64,000 nt of DNA from Gracilaria vermiculophylla (lineage: Eukaryota > Rhodophyta > Florideophyceae > Gracilariales > Gracilariaceae), in the NCBI GenBank assembly GCA_019155205.2, contig JAHNZQ020000308.1, positions 1,658,398 to 1,722,397 on the forward strand. Reading direction: 5' to 3'. Both the position numbers and the translations under genes were made by a program. Of this stretch, positions 14,944-28,752 are shown one piece after another. Every line of letters starts with the position of its first letter. Position 1 is the stretch's first letter. The notes under the pieces are model-generated. The model worked only from the letters and a program-made list of their open reading frames with translations. It did not search any database and was not told where the DNA came from.

Positions 14944-15651
14944 AACAGGTGCAGATATGAGACGGTATGTGATGCCCATCTAAGTTGTGGATGAGATTCA
15001 TTTTATCGTTAATTAAAGCCCAATAATTGGCCTCGAACTATTGTAACTAGGCGTCGTATGTTACAGACAGCTCGTGCTTTGCATGTTGTCTTCAGTCCAA
15101 TGCCTAATTCCAGTTTCGCAGAGGCGAGACTAAATCGTAGACAGCGCAATGCAACGTTTGAAGTGCCGGATGCGGAATTGTCTCGTTTGTAGTCACTGTT
15201 GCAGTGAGTGACCTACATCGAAATCGCGGGTCACCAAGATTATAACTTCTTCCCACATGTTATTAAAAATACAGATATAAACCAACGCAGAAAGGTAATT
15301 GTTGCTTGTTCTCCAGCGACTCTTGCCTTCCCACTCATTGCAAGTGGAGTTTCCGTGCGTGGTATATTCATGCATCATACTTTAAGTCTTCACTGGGGAG
15401 TAGCGTTTGCTACCGCAATATTGCAGAGACACTGTTCACACAAGTACATTTTGTGTTACATGAATTTGACAATTGAATTGCCTGCACATGTTGTTACATT
15501 TTGATTTACCATACTGCTACGTAGAATCGGGCCTACACTACATGAAAGTGCAATACCGGTTGGCCACCTTCGCACATCGCGTTTATCGTGAAGTGTACGG
15601 AGGTTGTCTCCAGTAATGATCCTGAAAATTGCTTGGAGAGCAGGATTCAAC
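14944..15651. other. Convergent 3' flanks of polyubiquitin and bL28m
   Basis: The region lies between two converging genes. A TTAATTAAA-type AT-rich patch near 15009 may be part of the polyubiquitin 3' end. No gene or repeat is recognised. Confidence 0.5.
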
Positions 15652-16137
15652 TCATTGTAATAGCTCTTTTAAACCAGTTGATCTGAACTTAGTAGTGCTT
15701 GTTGGTTTCAGGGGCATTCCGCTTCCGTCATGACCTCTGTGATCGTCATGAGCTGCTTTTGGATGAACTTCTTGATTGGATCGTGAATCCTTACTCGTCA
15801 GATCTTGATCCACGGATCCACTAATAACTCTTGCACGAGCCTTTCGAGCAGCGATAATCTCTTGTTTGATTGCAATGGCTTTGTCATACTTGATTTCGTC
15901 GTCACGCGTCTTGATTAGATATTCGTCAATCCCGCCAGCTTTTCGAATACATCTCATAGCATATGTGGTTATGCGAAATGTCAACTTCCGTTGCAAAGTG
16001 TCGCTAAACATGGTGGTCTTCTGTACATTGGGTTTCCATGTCCGTCGTGATTTGTTTTCAGCAAATGATACCTTGTTTCCAAACTGTATCATCCGATTTC
16101 CGTACAAGCCTTTGTACGCACGATTGAAGCGAGGCAT
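15652..16137 (-). CDS. MRPL28: Mitochondrial large-subunit ribosomal protein bL28
   Basis: The 161-aa protein starts at the ATG at 16135-16137. Residues about 6-75 contain the bL28 core: A-Y-K-G-L-Y-G-N, I-Q-F-G-N-K-V-S-F, R-R-T-W-K-P-N-V-Q, and T-T-Y-A-M-R-C-I-R-K-A-G-G-I-D-E-Y-L. This last block matches fungal and animal mitochondrial bL28 better than the plastid form, which lacks the R-C-I-x-K-A-G-G-I-D-x-Y-L stretch. The C-terminal 60 residues are a charged extension of low complexity, common in mitochondrial ribosomal proteins. The frame starts almost at the family core, so any import signal must lie within the first basic 20 residues. Confidence 0.88.
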   Translation of the reverse strand: MPRFNRAYKGLYGNRMIQFGNKVSFAENKSRRTWKPNVQKTTMFSDTLQRKLTFRITTYAMRCIRKAGGIDEYLIKTRDDEIKYDKAIAIKQEIIAARKARARVISGSVDQDLTSKDSRSNQEVHPKAAHDDHRGHDGSGMPLKPTSTTKFRSTGLKELLQ

Positions 16138-16386
16138 CTCTCTGAGACGCGAAGAACCTTTCTTCGTCTGTTTGCTTCGTATAGCGTGTCGAAAGCGGTT
16201 CGATCGGATGTACGCAATCTTGTTTGATAAATGCGTTTGACCGGTAGAAGTAGTTATGTAATAGAACGAACCAGATATTGCAGACGAAATGAAAGGGAGA
16301 GAGTGAATGTTAGTGTTGAAACCTTGTCCCTTTGCCTTCTTATCTGAGCACTGTAGGCCTGCACAAATATGAATATAACCTTCGTA

Positions 16387-16842
16387 CTATATCTCGTTCA
16401 AAGATTTCATTCGACGCAACGACGAGAGGGGTGAGAATGGTGGATGTTGCTGTCTACGACCAAATACCAATATCCTTGCACCACGCACTGTGACGGGGCG
16501 ATCCTGAAAGCCTTCAGAGGTTTTCTGGGAAACAATGGGTGAAACATTATACAGAAATTGGCAGTTGGCCTTCTGGTCAAATAAAAGCCAATAAATGTAG
16601 GCCAAGTTGCTCAAATTTGGCCGGCTGTATTTCAGATTTAGCGAACAGAATGGACCCTCCGCAGGTCCATCTTGATCGCCAAACCGGCTGCCAAACCTCC
16701 TCCACACGAAACTCAACCGGGAATGCACTCAAGATCTCAAAGAGCGGCGCTAGCGGCTTGTGTCGCTTTGTACTCTGACCTTCTCATCAAACACCGCAAC
16801 CACAAAAATCGCTCGCACAACTCTGCGCACCACACCCGCCAT
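16387..16842 (-). CDS. Possible two-exon small protein
   Basis: A minus-strand model joins 16780-16842 (ATG in a good CACCATGGCG context, 21 codons, basic and hydrophobic) to 16387-16524 (46 codons with stop). The intron would be 255 bp, with GT at its start and a pyrimidine-rich stretch ending in TTTCCCAG. The phases match, giving 66 aa. The family is not recognised; the N-terminus could be a short membrane or targeting segment. The intron is longer than others here, so an extra exon may be missed. A plus-strand ATG overlaps the same site in reverse complement. Confidence 0.3.
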
Positions 16843-16899
16843 GGTGTTCTACATCTTACAGAAGCACAAGCCGCCAGTCGACACCGAGGCAGCGCATTC

Positions 16900-17310
16900 T
16901 AGCTAGCTGATGGCACAAATAACGATTTTATATGCACGTTGATTTTGCTGTAGTTCAGAGCATCAGAGCGGTCTTTAGTAGCTTTTTTAGGAGACTTTTT
17001 AGATGCAGCAGCATCAGCAACTGCAGTAGGGATTGGTGGCTGAATAGAGAACAATGTAGCAAACGTGCCTTAGTGTTTGCTTGTGCCACGGTTGCGAGAC
17101 GGGATGTGAAGGATGAAAGTTTCATTCGAGACCGCCAAGCTCCAACGAGCTGCATTTCCCATTCCACAAAGCGGTGGAAGTGAATGGATTTCGCTTCCTG
17201 CTTTGGTGCCAGTGACTGGCGATGTGAATTGAATGGCAATTTCTGAAGACTTCAAAACTTTCGCACCATCATTTTCGAGAATCGCTGTTCTGTTGATTTC
17301 TGCATGCACT
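16900..17310 (-). other. Coding-like exons, minus strand, structure unresolved
   Basis: A frame opening at an ATG near 17309 reads like ordinary soluble protein for about 75 codons. A second stretch at about 16905-17045 encodes a Lys/Ala-rich segment that ends in a stop and is preceded by a plausible acceptor (TTCTCTATTCAG). The 50-bp GTGGCA...CAG intron between them does not keep the frame. I can therefore only report possible exons of an unrecognised gene. Confidence 0.2.
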
Positions 17311-17401
17311 CAATTTATCTTGTTTCAGCGATGCAAACAATCTGACGGGGTCATTATTAGAAACAATCAGAATCAAAATACGATATTTCAAAGTTAGCGC
17401 T

Positions 17402-17676
17402 ATGAATAGGGATCCTGGTCAAGATTATCACTGGTATTAAATAGAAGTACAGTAGCAGTCGTGAGCAAGAATGTCACCTGCGTCAAAACACTCCTGTGAG
17501 TTCTCAGCTTCACCCTTCACCAAACCACCTTACCTTTTTCTTCCGAGCAGAATGTTACCGGCGTTTTCTTCCAATTCATCTTCCGCGAAAATGGTAACCA
17601 GGAAGTCTCCGACGATGCATTGACTGTTCCGCTACCGCCGAACAATGTGGAACTTGCAAAACACAACAGAAAATGA
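17402..17676 (+). other. Possible spliced gene end; strand ambiguous
   Basis: On the plus strand, an exon 17445-17495 joins 17551-17676 (ending TGA) across a 55-bp intron with GTGAGT at its start and a strong pyrimidine tract ending in GCAG, keeping one frame. On the minus strand, a different protein-like frame crosses a 40-bp GTAAGG...ACAG intron (17494-17533) and ends in a stop at 17402. Both cannot be real. The plus model has the better intron, but I find no upstream exons or start. The product is unknown. Confidence 0.25.
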
Positions 17677-18199
17677 CGAACGCGATTCCAGTTTACTGAT
17701 ACGTAAAATGTGCTCTTCTTATGAGCAGTTCAATTAAAAGATGCACATATTCCGTTACACTGAGAGCTTAAGGCTAAATCAGCATACCACGGCAGCAGCT
17801 GGTAGCATCACATCGAGTAAAAAGGTTTGCATTCAAGCCTTGTACGACAAAATCCCGTAACTGAACTGACTTCTTTTACTTTTAGTTTTTTATCCTTCGA
17901 AATTACGTCTAATACTCTGCGATTCGGTTGTCATCTAGTATTGTAATTATAACAACCCCCTTTATCGAGGTAGGACAGCTTGCAGAAGATACGAAGCCGC
18001 CTGTAATACATTGATGTGTTGAAAAACCCGTGTAGTCAAAGAACTGCTAGGTTCTGATGGTTCCTAAAAAGGCATTCATGGCAAATGGGGGATGTCGAGG
18101 GCGATCGGCGGGCCGGCGGCATGGTCGTAATGAAGGCATGCCGAAATAGATAAGACATGAGCAGAGCTTGTAATTTTGCTGAATTCTTGGTTCGATTGA
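17677..18199. other. Intergenic, nothing recognised
   Basis: AT-rich sequence with stops in all frames separates the ambiguous spliced locus from the thiolase relic. Confidence 0.5.
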
Positions 18200-18960
18200 G
18201 TTTCTAGACGGCGGCTGCATCCATCCCAGAACCAAGACAAATAGCAACGACATTTTGACATCCCTTTCGTCAGCGTAGCTCGTGTTGAATAGATAGTGAC
18301 ATGTGAGCCTCTTCCCTTCCAAGCGGATAACTAGTGACGATAGCCCCTTCCATGACGTTGAAAATGTCAACATTTAGATCTTTCATATCAATCTAACAAT
18401 CCGCGTGTGTGTTGATTAACGTTGTCACATGTTTGTCCCATGTTCAGACAACAATTTGGAGCTCCCGCTCTTCTTCGCACATTCTGATTCGGTCTATATT
18501 CAGTATGTCTCATAGACATAGCGCTGGCGCTTTCGAGGCCGCCCTCTAAAGTGACAATATGAACCCCGACTTGAATTGCACCGGCAGTATCAAACGTAGC
18601 TTGTAGACTTGAATACTACAATCCATTGAAGGTCTTGACAGGAACACACTTCAAAAGACCAACAATCATTCGAGCCATTCTACGTTGAAGAACACCTGTA
18701 TCCTTTTGTTGAAAGTGTTACCAGGGATTATATCACCTATGTTTCTCATTCCAAGACCAGTTTCTTTTAAAATCCTTTCCAGCACAGGAAGTACGAGATC
18801 ATATTCTAGCGTATCCTTGAAGCCAACTTTCCCAGCCCGTCCAACAGCTGCGCCATGTGTCGAAATTACGACAGTTTCATTGGCCCTTCCAAAGAAGAAA
18901 TTTAGCCCGGGATATAGCTCTGTAGATGTGACTGCTGCTGCTGATATTGTGAGAGAAAAG
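18200..18960 (-). pseudogene. 3-ketoacyl-CoA thiolase pseudogene
   Basis: Reading the minus strand from about 18960 down gives clear remains of a type I thiolase (beta-oxidation, probably peroxisomal). The N-terminal block contains V-V-I-S-T-H-G-A-A-V-G-R-A-G-K and G-F-K-D-T-L, then L-P-V-L-E-R-I-L-K-E-T-G-L and G-D-I-I-P-G-N. A frameshift follows, then A-R-M-I-V-G-L, and a segment where the nucleophile motif N-R-Q-C-S-S-G-L-Q-A reads N-G-L-stop-Y-S-S-L-Q-A. Next come G-L-E-S-A-S-A-M-S and N-M-G-Q-T-C-D-N-V. About 200 residues are then missing, and the C-terminal block resumes with G-A-I-V-T-S-Y-P-L-G (normally G-A-I-A-L-G-H-P-L-G) and I-C-L-G-S-G-M-D-A-A-A-V. Stops, a frameshift, a central deletion and loss of the catalytic Cys and His show it is dead. 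A short minus frame at 18047-18373 is only a shadow of this relic. Confidence 0.85.
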
Positions 18961-19692
18961 GTGCCTTACACATTGGAAAACAACCCGGAAAGTTAGAGAA
19001 ATCCCGAAAGCCTCTTTCTCGAACTAATTTAACCTCCAAACTTGTTATGAATCTAATGTACTACAATAGAATACCTTCCATGTTTGGAAGTGCCATACTC
19101 ATAATGGGGCAAACGTCCATATCTTAAGTTCGCATTGCGACTCCCTCTGCTGAGATTCGGCAACCTTCACTGACACGCAACAATCAGATGCCGTTCTTCG
19201 AAGTTTAGACGACGACGAGCACGGTCAAGCGGTTTAGTCTTTTTGGCGTATCGTATCGAGAAAAACGCGAGCTTTAATCAATGTTTACTTTACCTATCAT
19301 TTTGGACAGCACCGTAGCTTCTACGGGTAAAACGGTACTGTACACTAGGTGTAACAAAAGGCTCCCAAAACACTACGAGAATTTCCCCGTGCAGTCCGAG
19401 AACAATTCAGAGTGCACCGCAGCTCGCGATTGGTGATCGCGATACGCACAGGGCTTTTGGCACTGTACCTGGAGAACGTCCTTTGCTCCGACCTGCCTTT
19501 GACATCTCAATTCAGTTCTTCGAGGCCGGTTGATTCTCCAAGAATTAAGGCTTGTTTGCTGGAAGCTGGAGCAGTTGCCCCAGATAGTTTTATTGGAAAC
19601 CAAAGGGAAGATATCTGTGATCCCAACTCGTGTATTCGTGTCTCCGGGAGACGAGGCACAGCAAGTTGGAAGTTTATCGTTGATCGTCAAAA
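18961..19692. other. Intergenic upstream of COA5
   Basis: Overlapping open frames on both strands at 19373-19741 have no recognisable features. The stretch probably contains the COA5 promoter. Nothing else is seen. Confidence 0.4.
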
Positions 19693-19917
19693 ATGTCAAA
19701 GTCTTGCAAGGGACTTTTTAATGAATTACTCAGGTGCTTGAGTGACTCAAAATGCGTCATTGAACACCCAGACAAGAAGAAGGCACTTAAGGATTGTGCA
19801 CAACCCGATGCGGAAGGAGTAGATTCATCCTGCAAGGCGATTAGGGTGGCCTACTCTCAATGCAGGAAGGCCCAACTGGACATGAGAAGAAGAATTCGTG
19901 GTGCACCAGGCTATTAG
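19693..19917 (+). CDS. COA5: Cytochrome c oxidase assembly factor COA5/PET191
   Basis: This small gene encodes 74 aa from the ATG at 19693. It shows the twin CX9C pattern of the family: Cys5-X9-Cys15 and Cys47-X9-Cys57, plus extra cysteines at 21 and 35 in the positions found in Pet191. The C-terminal L-D-M-R-R-R-I-R-G-A-P-G-Y corresponds to the conserved L-D-x-R-x-R-F-R-G-x-x-G-Y ending of COA5. In yeast and animals the protein sits in the mitochondrial intermembrane space or inner membrane and is needed for complex IV assembly. Such twin-CX9C proteins typically fold by disulfide relay and carry no presequence, which fits the short N-terminus here. Confidence 0.93.
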   Translation: MSKSCKGLFNELLRCLSDSKCVIEHPDKKKALKDCAQPDAEGVDSSCKAIRVAYSQCRKAQLDMRRRIRGAPGY

Positions 19918-19958
19918 CAGCTGTTGAATCGATGTGATAAAGACGGATAATGACACGC

Positions 19959-20216
19959 TTAGCCGCCGCCGGGATCGCACACATCCGTATTACACTTGCT
20001 TTTTTCTAAGTAATCGCAATTCTTCCAGGGATAATCCATGGTATCGTTCTGCCCCAAAAGCGAAGTGTGGTTGTTCAAGAGAAACTCATCACAACGCTGT
20101 TCATTAGTCTGAATCAGCCTTGCGGGCGTTTTTAACGATGTGATCAAGTCATGCGAAGAGCGAACACCAAATTCGAATCTCTCCTGGACATTGATACCCT
20201 CGCATTTAGTTGGCAT
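19959..20216 (-). CDS. Small Cys-containing ORF, unrecognised
   Basis: An ATG-initiated frame of 85 codons converges on COA5, leaving only 41 bases between stop codons. The last 25 residues hold four of its six cysteines and end in Gly-Gly-Gly. There is no signal peptide or known motif. It could be a small secreted-domain fragment or a chance frame. Confidence 0.3.
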   Translation of the reverse strand: MPTKCEGINVQERFEFGVRSSHDLITSLKTPARLIQTNEQRCDEFLLNNHTSLLGQNDTMDYPWKNCDYLEKSKCNTDVCDPGGG

Positions 20217-24103
<3,887 letters not shown>

Positions 24104-25850
24104 GTGCAACAGTCTTATGTGTGACGAAGGAAAATCTTCTTTTTTTTAGTTGGCTGTATGGAACAGTCTATACATTTGTCAGTTTGCCGCAAGTTGTACT
24201 TCATAAATCCAACTGTTGTTTGTAAATAGACATGCACTCTCTACGCGCGTGTTGGGCATGGAATAGCATCCCTTCGGTGATAGTGTGCAAGCAGGGTTAG
24301 CGGAGTTCAAAACCGATGATCGGGTTTGCCACACCATAAATCTGCAACCGCCTCATTGCAGCTCTGACAGCCGTATGACATAATGAATCGCTCATTTAAA
24401 TGAGTACTTCTTATCGATTTCCGACTTCTCTCGTTGCATCGCATTTACTGGTACTTGCATCCTCGTTTTCTTTATCGCTTCATGTCACCTAATCATGAAC
24501 TAGATTTTTATTTGATGAGATGCAGGAACTGTTCGGAGAGGCACTTTCCTGAAGTTGCAGTGCGGAAAAACCATCACAGAAATCCTTTGCTGCAATATCA
24601 ATCCGTGAGAGAAGAAAAGTTTTGGAAGTCCGGATAATGTGTAACACTCTGAAAGTGCTACGCGTAATTTTGAGACCACCCTGCAATTTGCATACAGTGT
24701 GCAAAAATATTCTTTGCGTTCATTCTATTTCATCTTGTACGTGTAATAGAATCCTTGTCTCCATTTTTTTGGGTTTGAAGCAGGATAGAAGTTGTAAAAA
24801 CATAAATAATATGAAGCAAAATTACTATAAGACAGTGAAATATTATATTACCACTTTTACTTAATGTTTTTCTAAAACAGGTTTTTAGAAACCAGTTGCT
24901 GGTCGCTTTTGCTCTTTGACCTAAACCATTCTGTCCGGAAGATAATGATATAGTTTTCGAATATATTCTTCCTGCATATCACATCAAGCAACTCCTAAAG
25001 CTCTAGTAAATTCTTCTTTATTATTATAATGGCGGTTTTTAGTGGAGACAGTTCTTGCTAAAATTTCTTAACATTCTAGATATTGTTTAGATCTGCATTT
25101 TTTGCGGGCCAATCTGAATACCATCACATTTTTTCAAAAAAACAGTTGTTACTGCACTTTGATACATGAACATGAGCTTTATTTTGTTGAAAATTCTAAT
25201 TTTTGCCCGACTTTTTTTTGCCGCTAAGGGCAGTAAATCTTCTTTTAAGGTAGTATCATACTGACGACGAGTGTCGGGGTCTATGTGCTCGAGCGTCGGA
25301 AAAGATCTCAAACTATGAGATTGTTATATGGTGCGCGCACACGGTAGCAGAGAACAGGCACACCTCTCGGTGTCTTTCCTGCTCAGCATTGGTCAGTGAC
25401 GGGCCATTGGTTTTTATTATAGAGCGTACCCGGCAGTCCCTTCCGTAGGAAGTACTGGATAGCAAATCAAATGGGATAGGGCCGTCCGCCTTCATTGGAA
25501 AAGCGCGTCAGGTTATGAAACCGAAACGCAAGGTTCAAGCAGTTTACTCGCTGCATTCTGTACGTTTCCGGTACTTTCCTTAACACAGCACCAAATTCAA
25601 GTTCTCAACCATAAGCCAATCCAGTTGTGATACCTGTAGTACAGTGGCTCTTAAATACGTATGGCAGTGTGGCCTTATGGTATAATATTCCTAAGGTGGG
25701 CTCGTATTTTATTAGTTAGGCCACGTGGTGCATAGTTCCGCCCACAGACGCTACAGTATCCTTAAGAGACGGTATAATTATTATTTATTTAACTTAATTT
25801 ACGCAGGAAATTCGTACGGTAGTGAGACCTGCCAACGCGGGCTCCAGGCT
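24104..25850. other. AT-rich intergenic DNA leading into repeats
   Basis: No gene is recognisable in this 1.7-kb stretch, which is unusually AT-rich from about 24700 to 25200. It borders the transposable-element region and may itself be old transposon DNA. Confidence 0.45.
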
Positions 25851-26179
25851 TGATACTTAATCTGCCGGTTGAGCTCCACCTCTGGGGAAGTAAAGAGAAG
25901 CACCCTTGATTCTTCATTTACTTTTCCGGTTGGAGTCTCTCGTCAATCAACTCAGGTTTCTAAGCCGCCGATCCCCAGATCGCACCATAGCAGCGCTTGT
26001 AGGAGCATAGTCCGCCCAGTGAACCTCCTCCTTCGCTTGGTGTTTGCGAATCCCCTTTAAGAATTCCCCCGGCTCGCGATAGTGAATATCGGAGACCACC
26101 TTTAGGAACACGCTCCTTTGGAGTCAACAAAAAATCTTAACGGACGTTGTGCTTTACTACCTCAAGAGGACGGCTGACA
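25851..26179 (+). repeat. Interspersed repeat, copy A
   Basis: This 0.33-kb segment recurs in opposite orientation at 62560-62886. Long blocks match, for example around TTTCTAAGCCGCCGATCCCC and CTTTAAGAATTCCCCCGGCT. Both copies begin TG and end CTGACA, which would suit a long terminal repeat, but I see no target-site duplication. The frame ending N/D-P-L-stop is shared by both copies. A gag-like remnant lies downstream of this copy only. Confidence 0.85.
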
Positions 26180-26363
26180 GGTCCACAACTGGTCTCCCGA
26201 CTTAGAAAATCATAGTTCCTAAAGGATTCGCACAAGTCGCAGCAGAACCGTGTTTCTAGTTTGCAACGACCAACCCCGACAGTGGAATTCTTCCTTAAGC
26301 GGATGTGGAAGTGGACGAAAATAACCCCCGACCTATTGCTCTAAGGACCCCTCAGAACATCCC

Positions 26364-28032
26364 ATGGAAACCCCCTACAGGATCCTCAAACAGCCGACTC
26401 CGTCGGTGGGTGCAGCACGCGCAGCGCTCCTCAGGAGATGACCGCCACATTGGAGGACCCTGAAAGTCTCCTTCGGAATCCTGGCCCTTCTGTGGAGCGT
26501 TTCAGGAATCGCCTTAGGAGAATGCATGATTGGAGGCAAGCGGAATCCCCCGCGACTAATCTGGAGAACGCCGACGTGGAGGTTGAAGAACCGCACACGG
26601 CATCGCAGCCGCCACCTCAGGAGCTGCGGGGACGGCAACACCCGGAGGCTAACTCTCTCCTGGAGTCGCTGGCCCAGCGCCTTACGGATTGGCTCTCACA
26701 AGAACTGGTCGAAAGAATACCTGCAGGTGTTGAAGCCCTGTTCGGAGCGCGCCGCCATGTCCTTGTGAGGAAATCGCGACGGAGAGCGCTCACCGTGCTG
26801 TGGATGCTTTGCTGGATTCCGATCCCTTCCTTGAGGTGATCTCAGATGTTATCCGTGCGGAGGTTCGCTCCCAAACCGCGCAGCTGCTCCCCGCGGCGGC
26901 GTTTCAAAGTTATTCTTCTGTACAGGAGAGGTTCACTCTATCAACACCTAAGGTGACCCCGGGCAGAGAAGGACAGGATACTGCCATCCCCTACGCCATA
27001 GGAGGAAAGGATACTGCCGTAGGGAAACGGGACCACCTCAGGAATCTCGCTATGCACCGTCTGGACCTGACGCCCCGCGAAGGAAGACAGGATACCGGTC
27101 GCGAAGGAATTGACCCAAGGTGAGAATTACAGGATACTTCTCGAGTGGATCGCGATATCGGGGGTATCGTCAGACACCCAGACCACCTAAACGAAAGACG
27201 CTGAAAGTAACGGAGAAAGAAAAGTAGAAAGCGAAACACCGATTCGGAGAGAAGCTCAGAATCCGAATCCGTAAACAGCTCCAGCTCGGAGGACAGTATA
27301 CCTCCCAAGGAGAAGAGCAGAAGGGTCACGAAGGTCGTCCCGCTTAACGACCTCTTCGCCAAAGTGGTAGATTTTGACACCTACACGTTGAATTATCGCT
27401 CCACTCTCTACGACGCGTCGGTCGCTAAACGACTCACAAAGATGCAGCGCCGTGTGGTATAACCGAAGCGGCTAAAAACCAGAGGGTGTTCGTGTGGACG
27501 CGTGGCTAGGGAGCGCGCGGTGGGCTCAACCTAGAAGGTGGGAAAAGGAAACCTGAGAGGTACGCGGTAGCACAACCACTGGGGGTGCGAGATAGCGGGC
27601 GCGCGGAATNNNNNNNNNNNNNNNNNNNNNNNNNNNNNNNNNNNNNNNNNNNNNNNNNNNNNNNNNNNNNNNNNNNNNNNNNNNNNNNNNNNNNNNNNNN
27701 NNNNNNNNNACCGCTTTATAGCCACCCGTCATCTCACAACTGCATGGAAAGAGCAGTATGAGAATATCAACTTCGGGATCCCGCCGCAGTTTGAAGTTGA
27801 CGAAGTCATGATCGGCGCGCGGAGATTAGTTACCTCAGGGTAGAATTTGCAGGTACCGAAAGCCATACCTCCTCCAAAGGAGCGACCGGTGAAAAACGCT
27901 GGGAAAAGAAAAAAGGGATGGTTTGAAAGAGGTCCGGAAAGCAAAAAACGACGATCTTATTCGTGCTCGTTATGTCATATGCCTGGTCATGATGCTAGTA
28001 GCTGTCAGTTAAGGCAACTTTTTGACGAATGA
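26364..28032 (+). mobile_element. Retroelement gag-like remnant with CCHC knuckle
   Basis: Plus-strand frames between 26364 and 28032 read as one decayed protein. A helical, Glu/Arg-rich segment (26438-26790) shifts frame near 26790 into a second segment (26800-27123). Then come a Ser/Glu-rich part and a further conserved-looking stretch up to about 27460. After the 100-N gap, the frame resumes and ends with a basic region and one zinc knuckle, C-X2-C-X4-H-X4-C, at about 27961-28005. The knuckle, basic flank and stop immediately after it are typical of a retrotransposon gag C-terminus. No reverse transcriptase or integrase is visible nearby; part may be missing in the gap. Several stops and shifts show it is inactive. 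Confidence 0.55.
27610..27709. other. Assembly gap of 100 N
   Basis: Exactly 100 N bases, a common placeholder for a gap of unknown length, interrupt the repeat region. Confidence 0.99.
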
Positions 28033-28752
28033 GGAGATCAGACGGTTTTGTAGTGGCATTATAGCAGCAACCCATGCACAATTTTGTTCTTGCGAGGAAG
28101 TGAGAAGTGTTTGTTATGCTATTTTATACAGAGCACCTTTTGTCGTTTTTTGTGGGGAGAAGTCACCTCCAGATAGTCATTGTCACTTCGGAGCACTACT
28201 CCAACTGAACACCGAATGTGGTTTTCGAGCGCCTTATAAAACATTGTCTGTATGTCACTATCCTATTTTCGCAGTGCGGCCGATGTCTCTACCCTGTACT
28301 TTCATAAACGTAGAAGTCACATGTCTTGGCGCTCAAAAAGGGACCCTGTCAGTACCCTAATGTAGTCTTTTACCCGATAAGTTTTTGAAACGCACTGTAG
28401 TTCCATACCGGTCTTAAACTTTTGACGCGCACTGTACTTTATAGTTCTGAAGACCACTATTTTTGACGCGGACTGTACCCATACAGTTCGTGTACGTGAT
28501 GAGTACTTCATGAACAAAACCAACTCAAGGCATTTTATACCCTTCGTACGGGGATTTAGCATGCTGGCCCAATAGTTACATCTGCTGTGCTGTACGAAAG
28601 GCACACCAAATGATTAGCGTCGGCCTCTGTTCTTGAAATGCGACGCTGGCTCCCCGGATACTGGATGTTCCTCAAATAGGGAGAAGCCAGACAATCCGTC
28701 GAAGGCATCTTTTCTGACCCCCATTTCTTAGCCATCCTGTTTCTTCATCAAA
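28033..28752. other. Intergenic between retroelement and PSMD9
   Basis: The stretch contains the tandem transposon-end-like motifs listed at 28381-28478 and the PSMD9 leader. No gene is recognised. Confidence 0.5.
28381..28478. repeat. Three tandem copies of a transposon-end-like motif
   Basis: The motif TTTTGAmrCGCrCTGTA-like occurs at 28381-28400, 28420-28437 and 28460-28478, spaced about 40 bp. Its reverse complement, starting TACAGTGCG and ending TCAAAA, resembles the termini of Tc1/mariner elements. A related motif in the opposite orientation is at 59504-59520. Confidence 0.55.
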
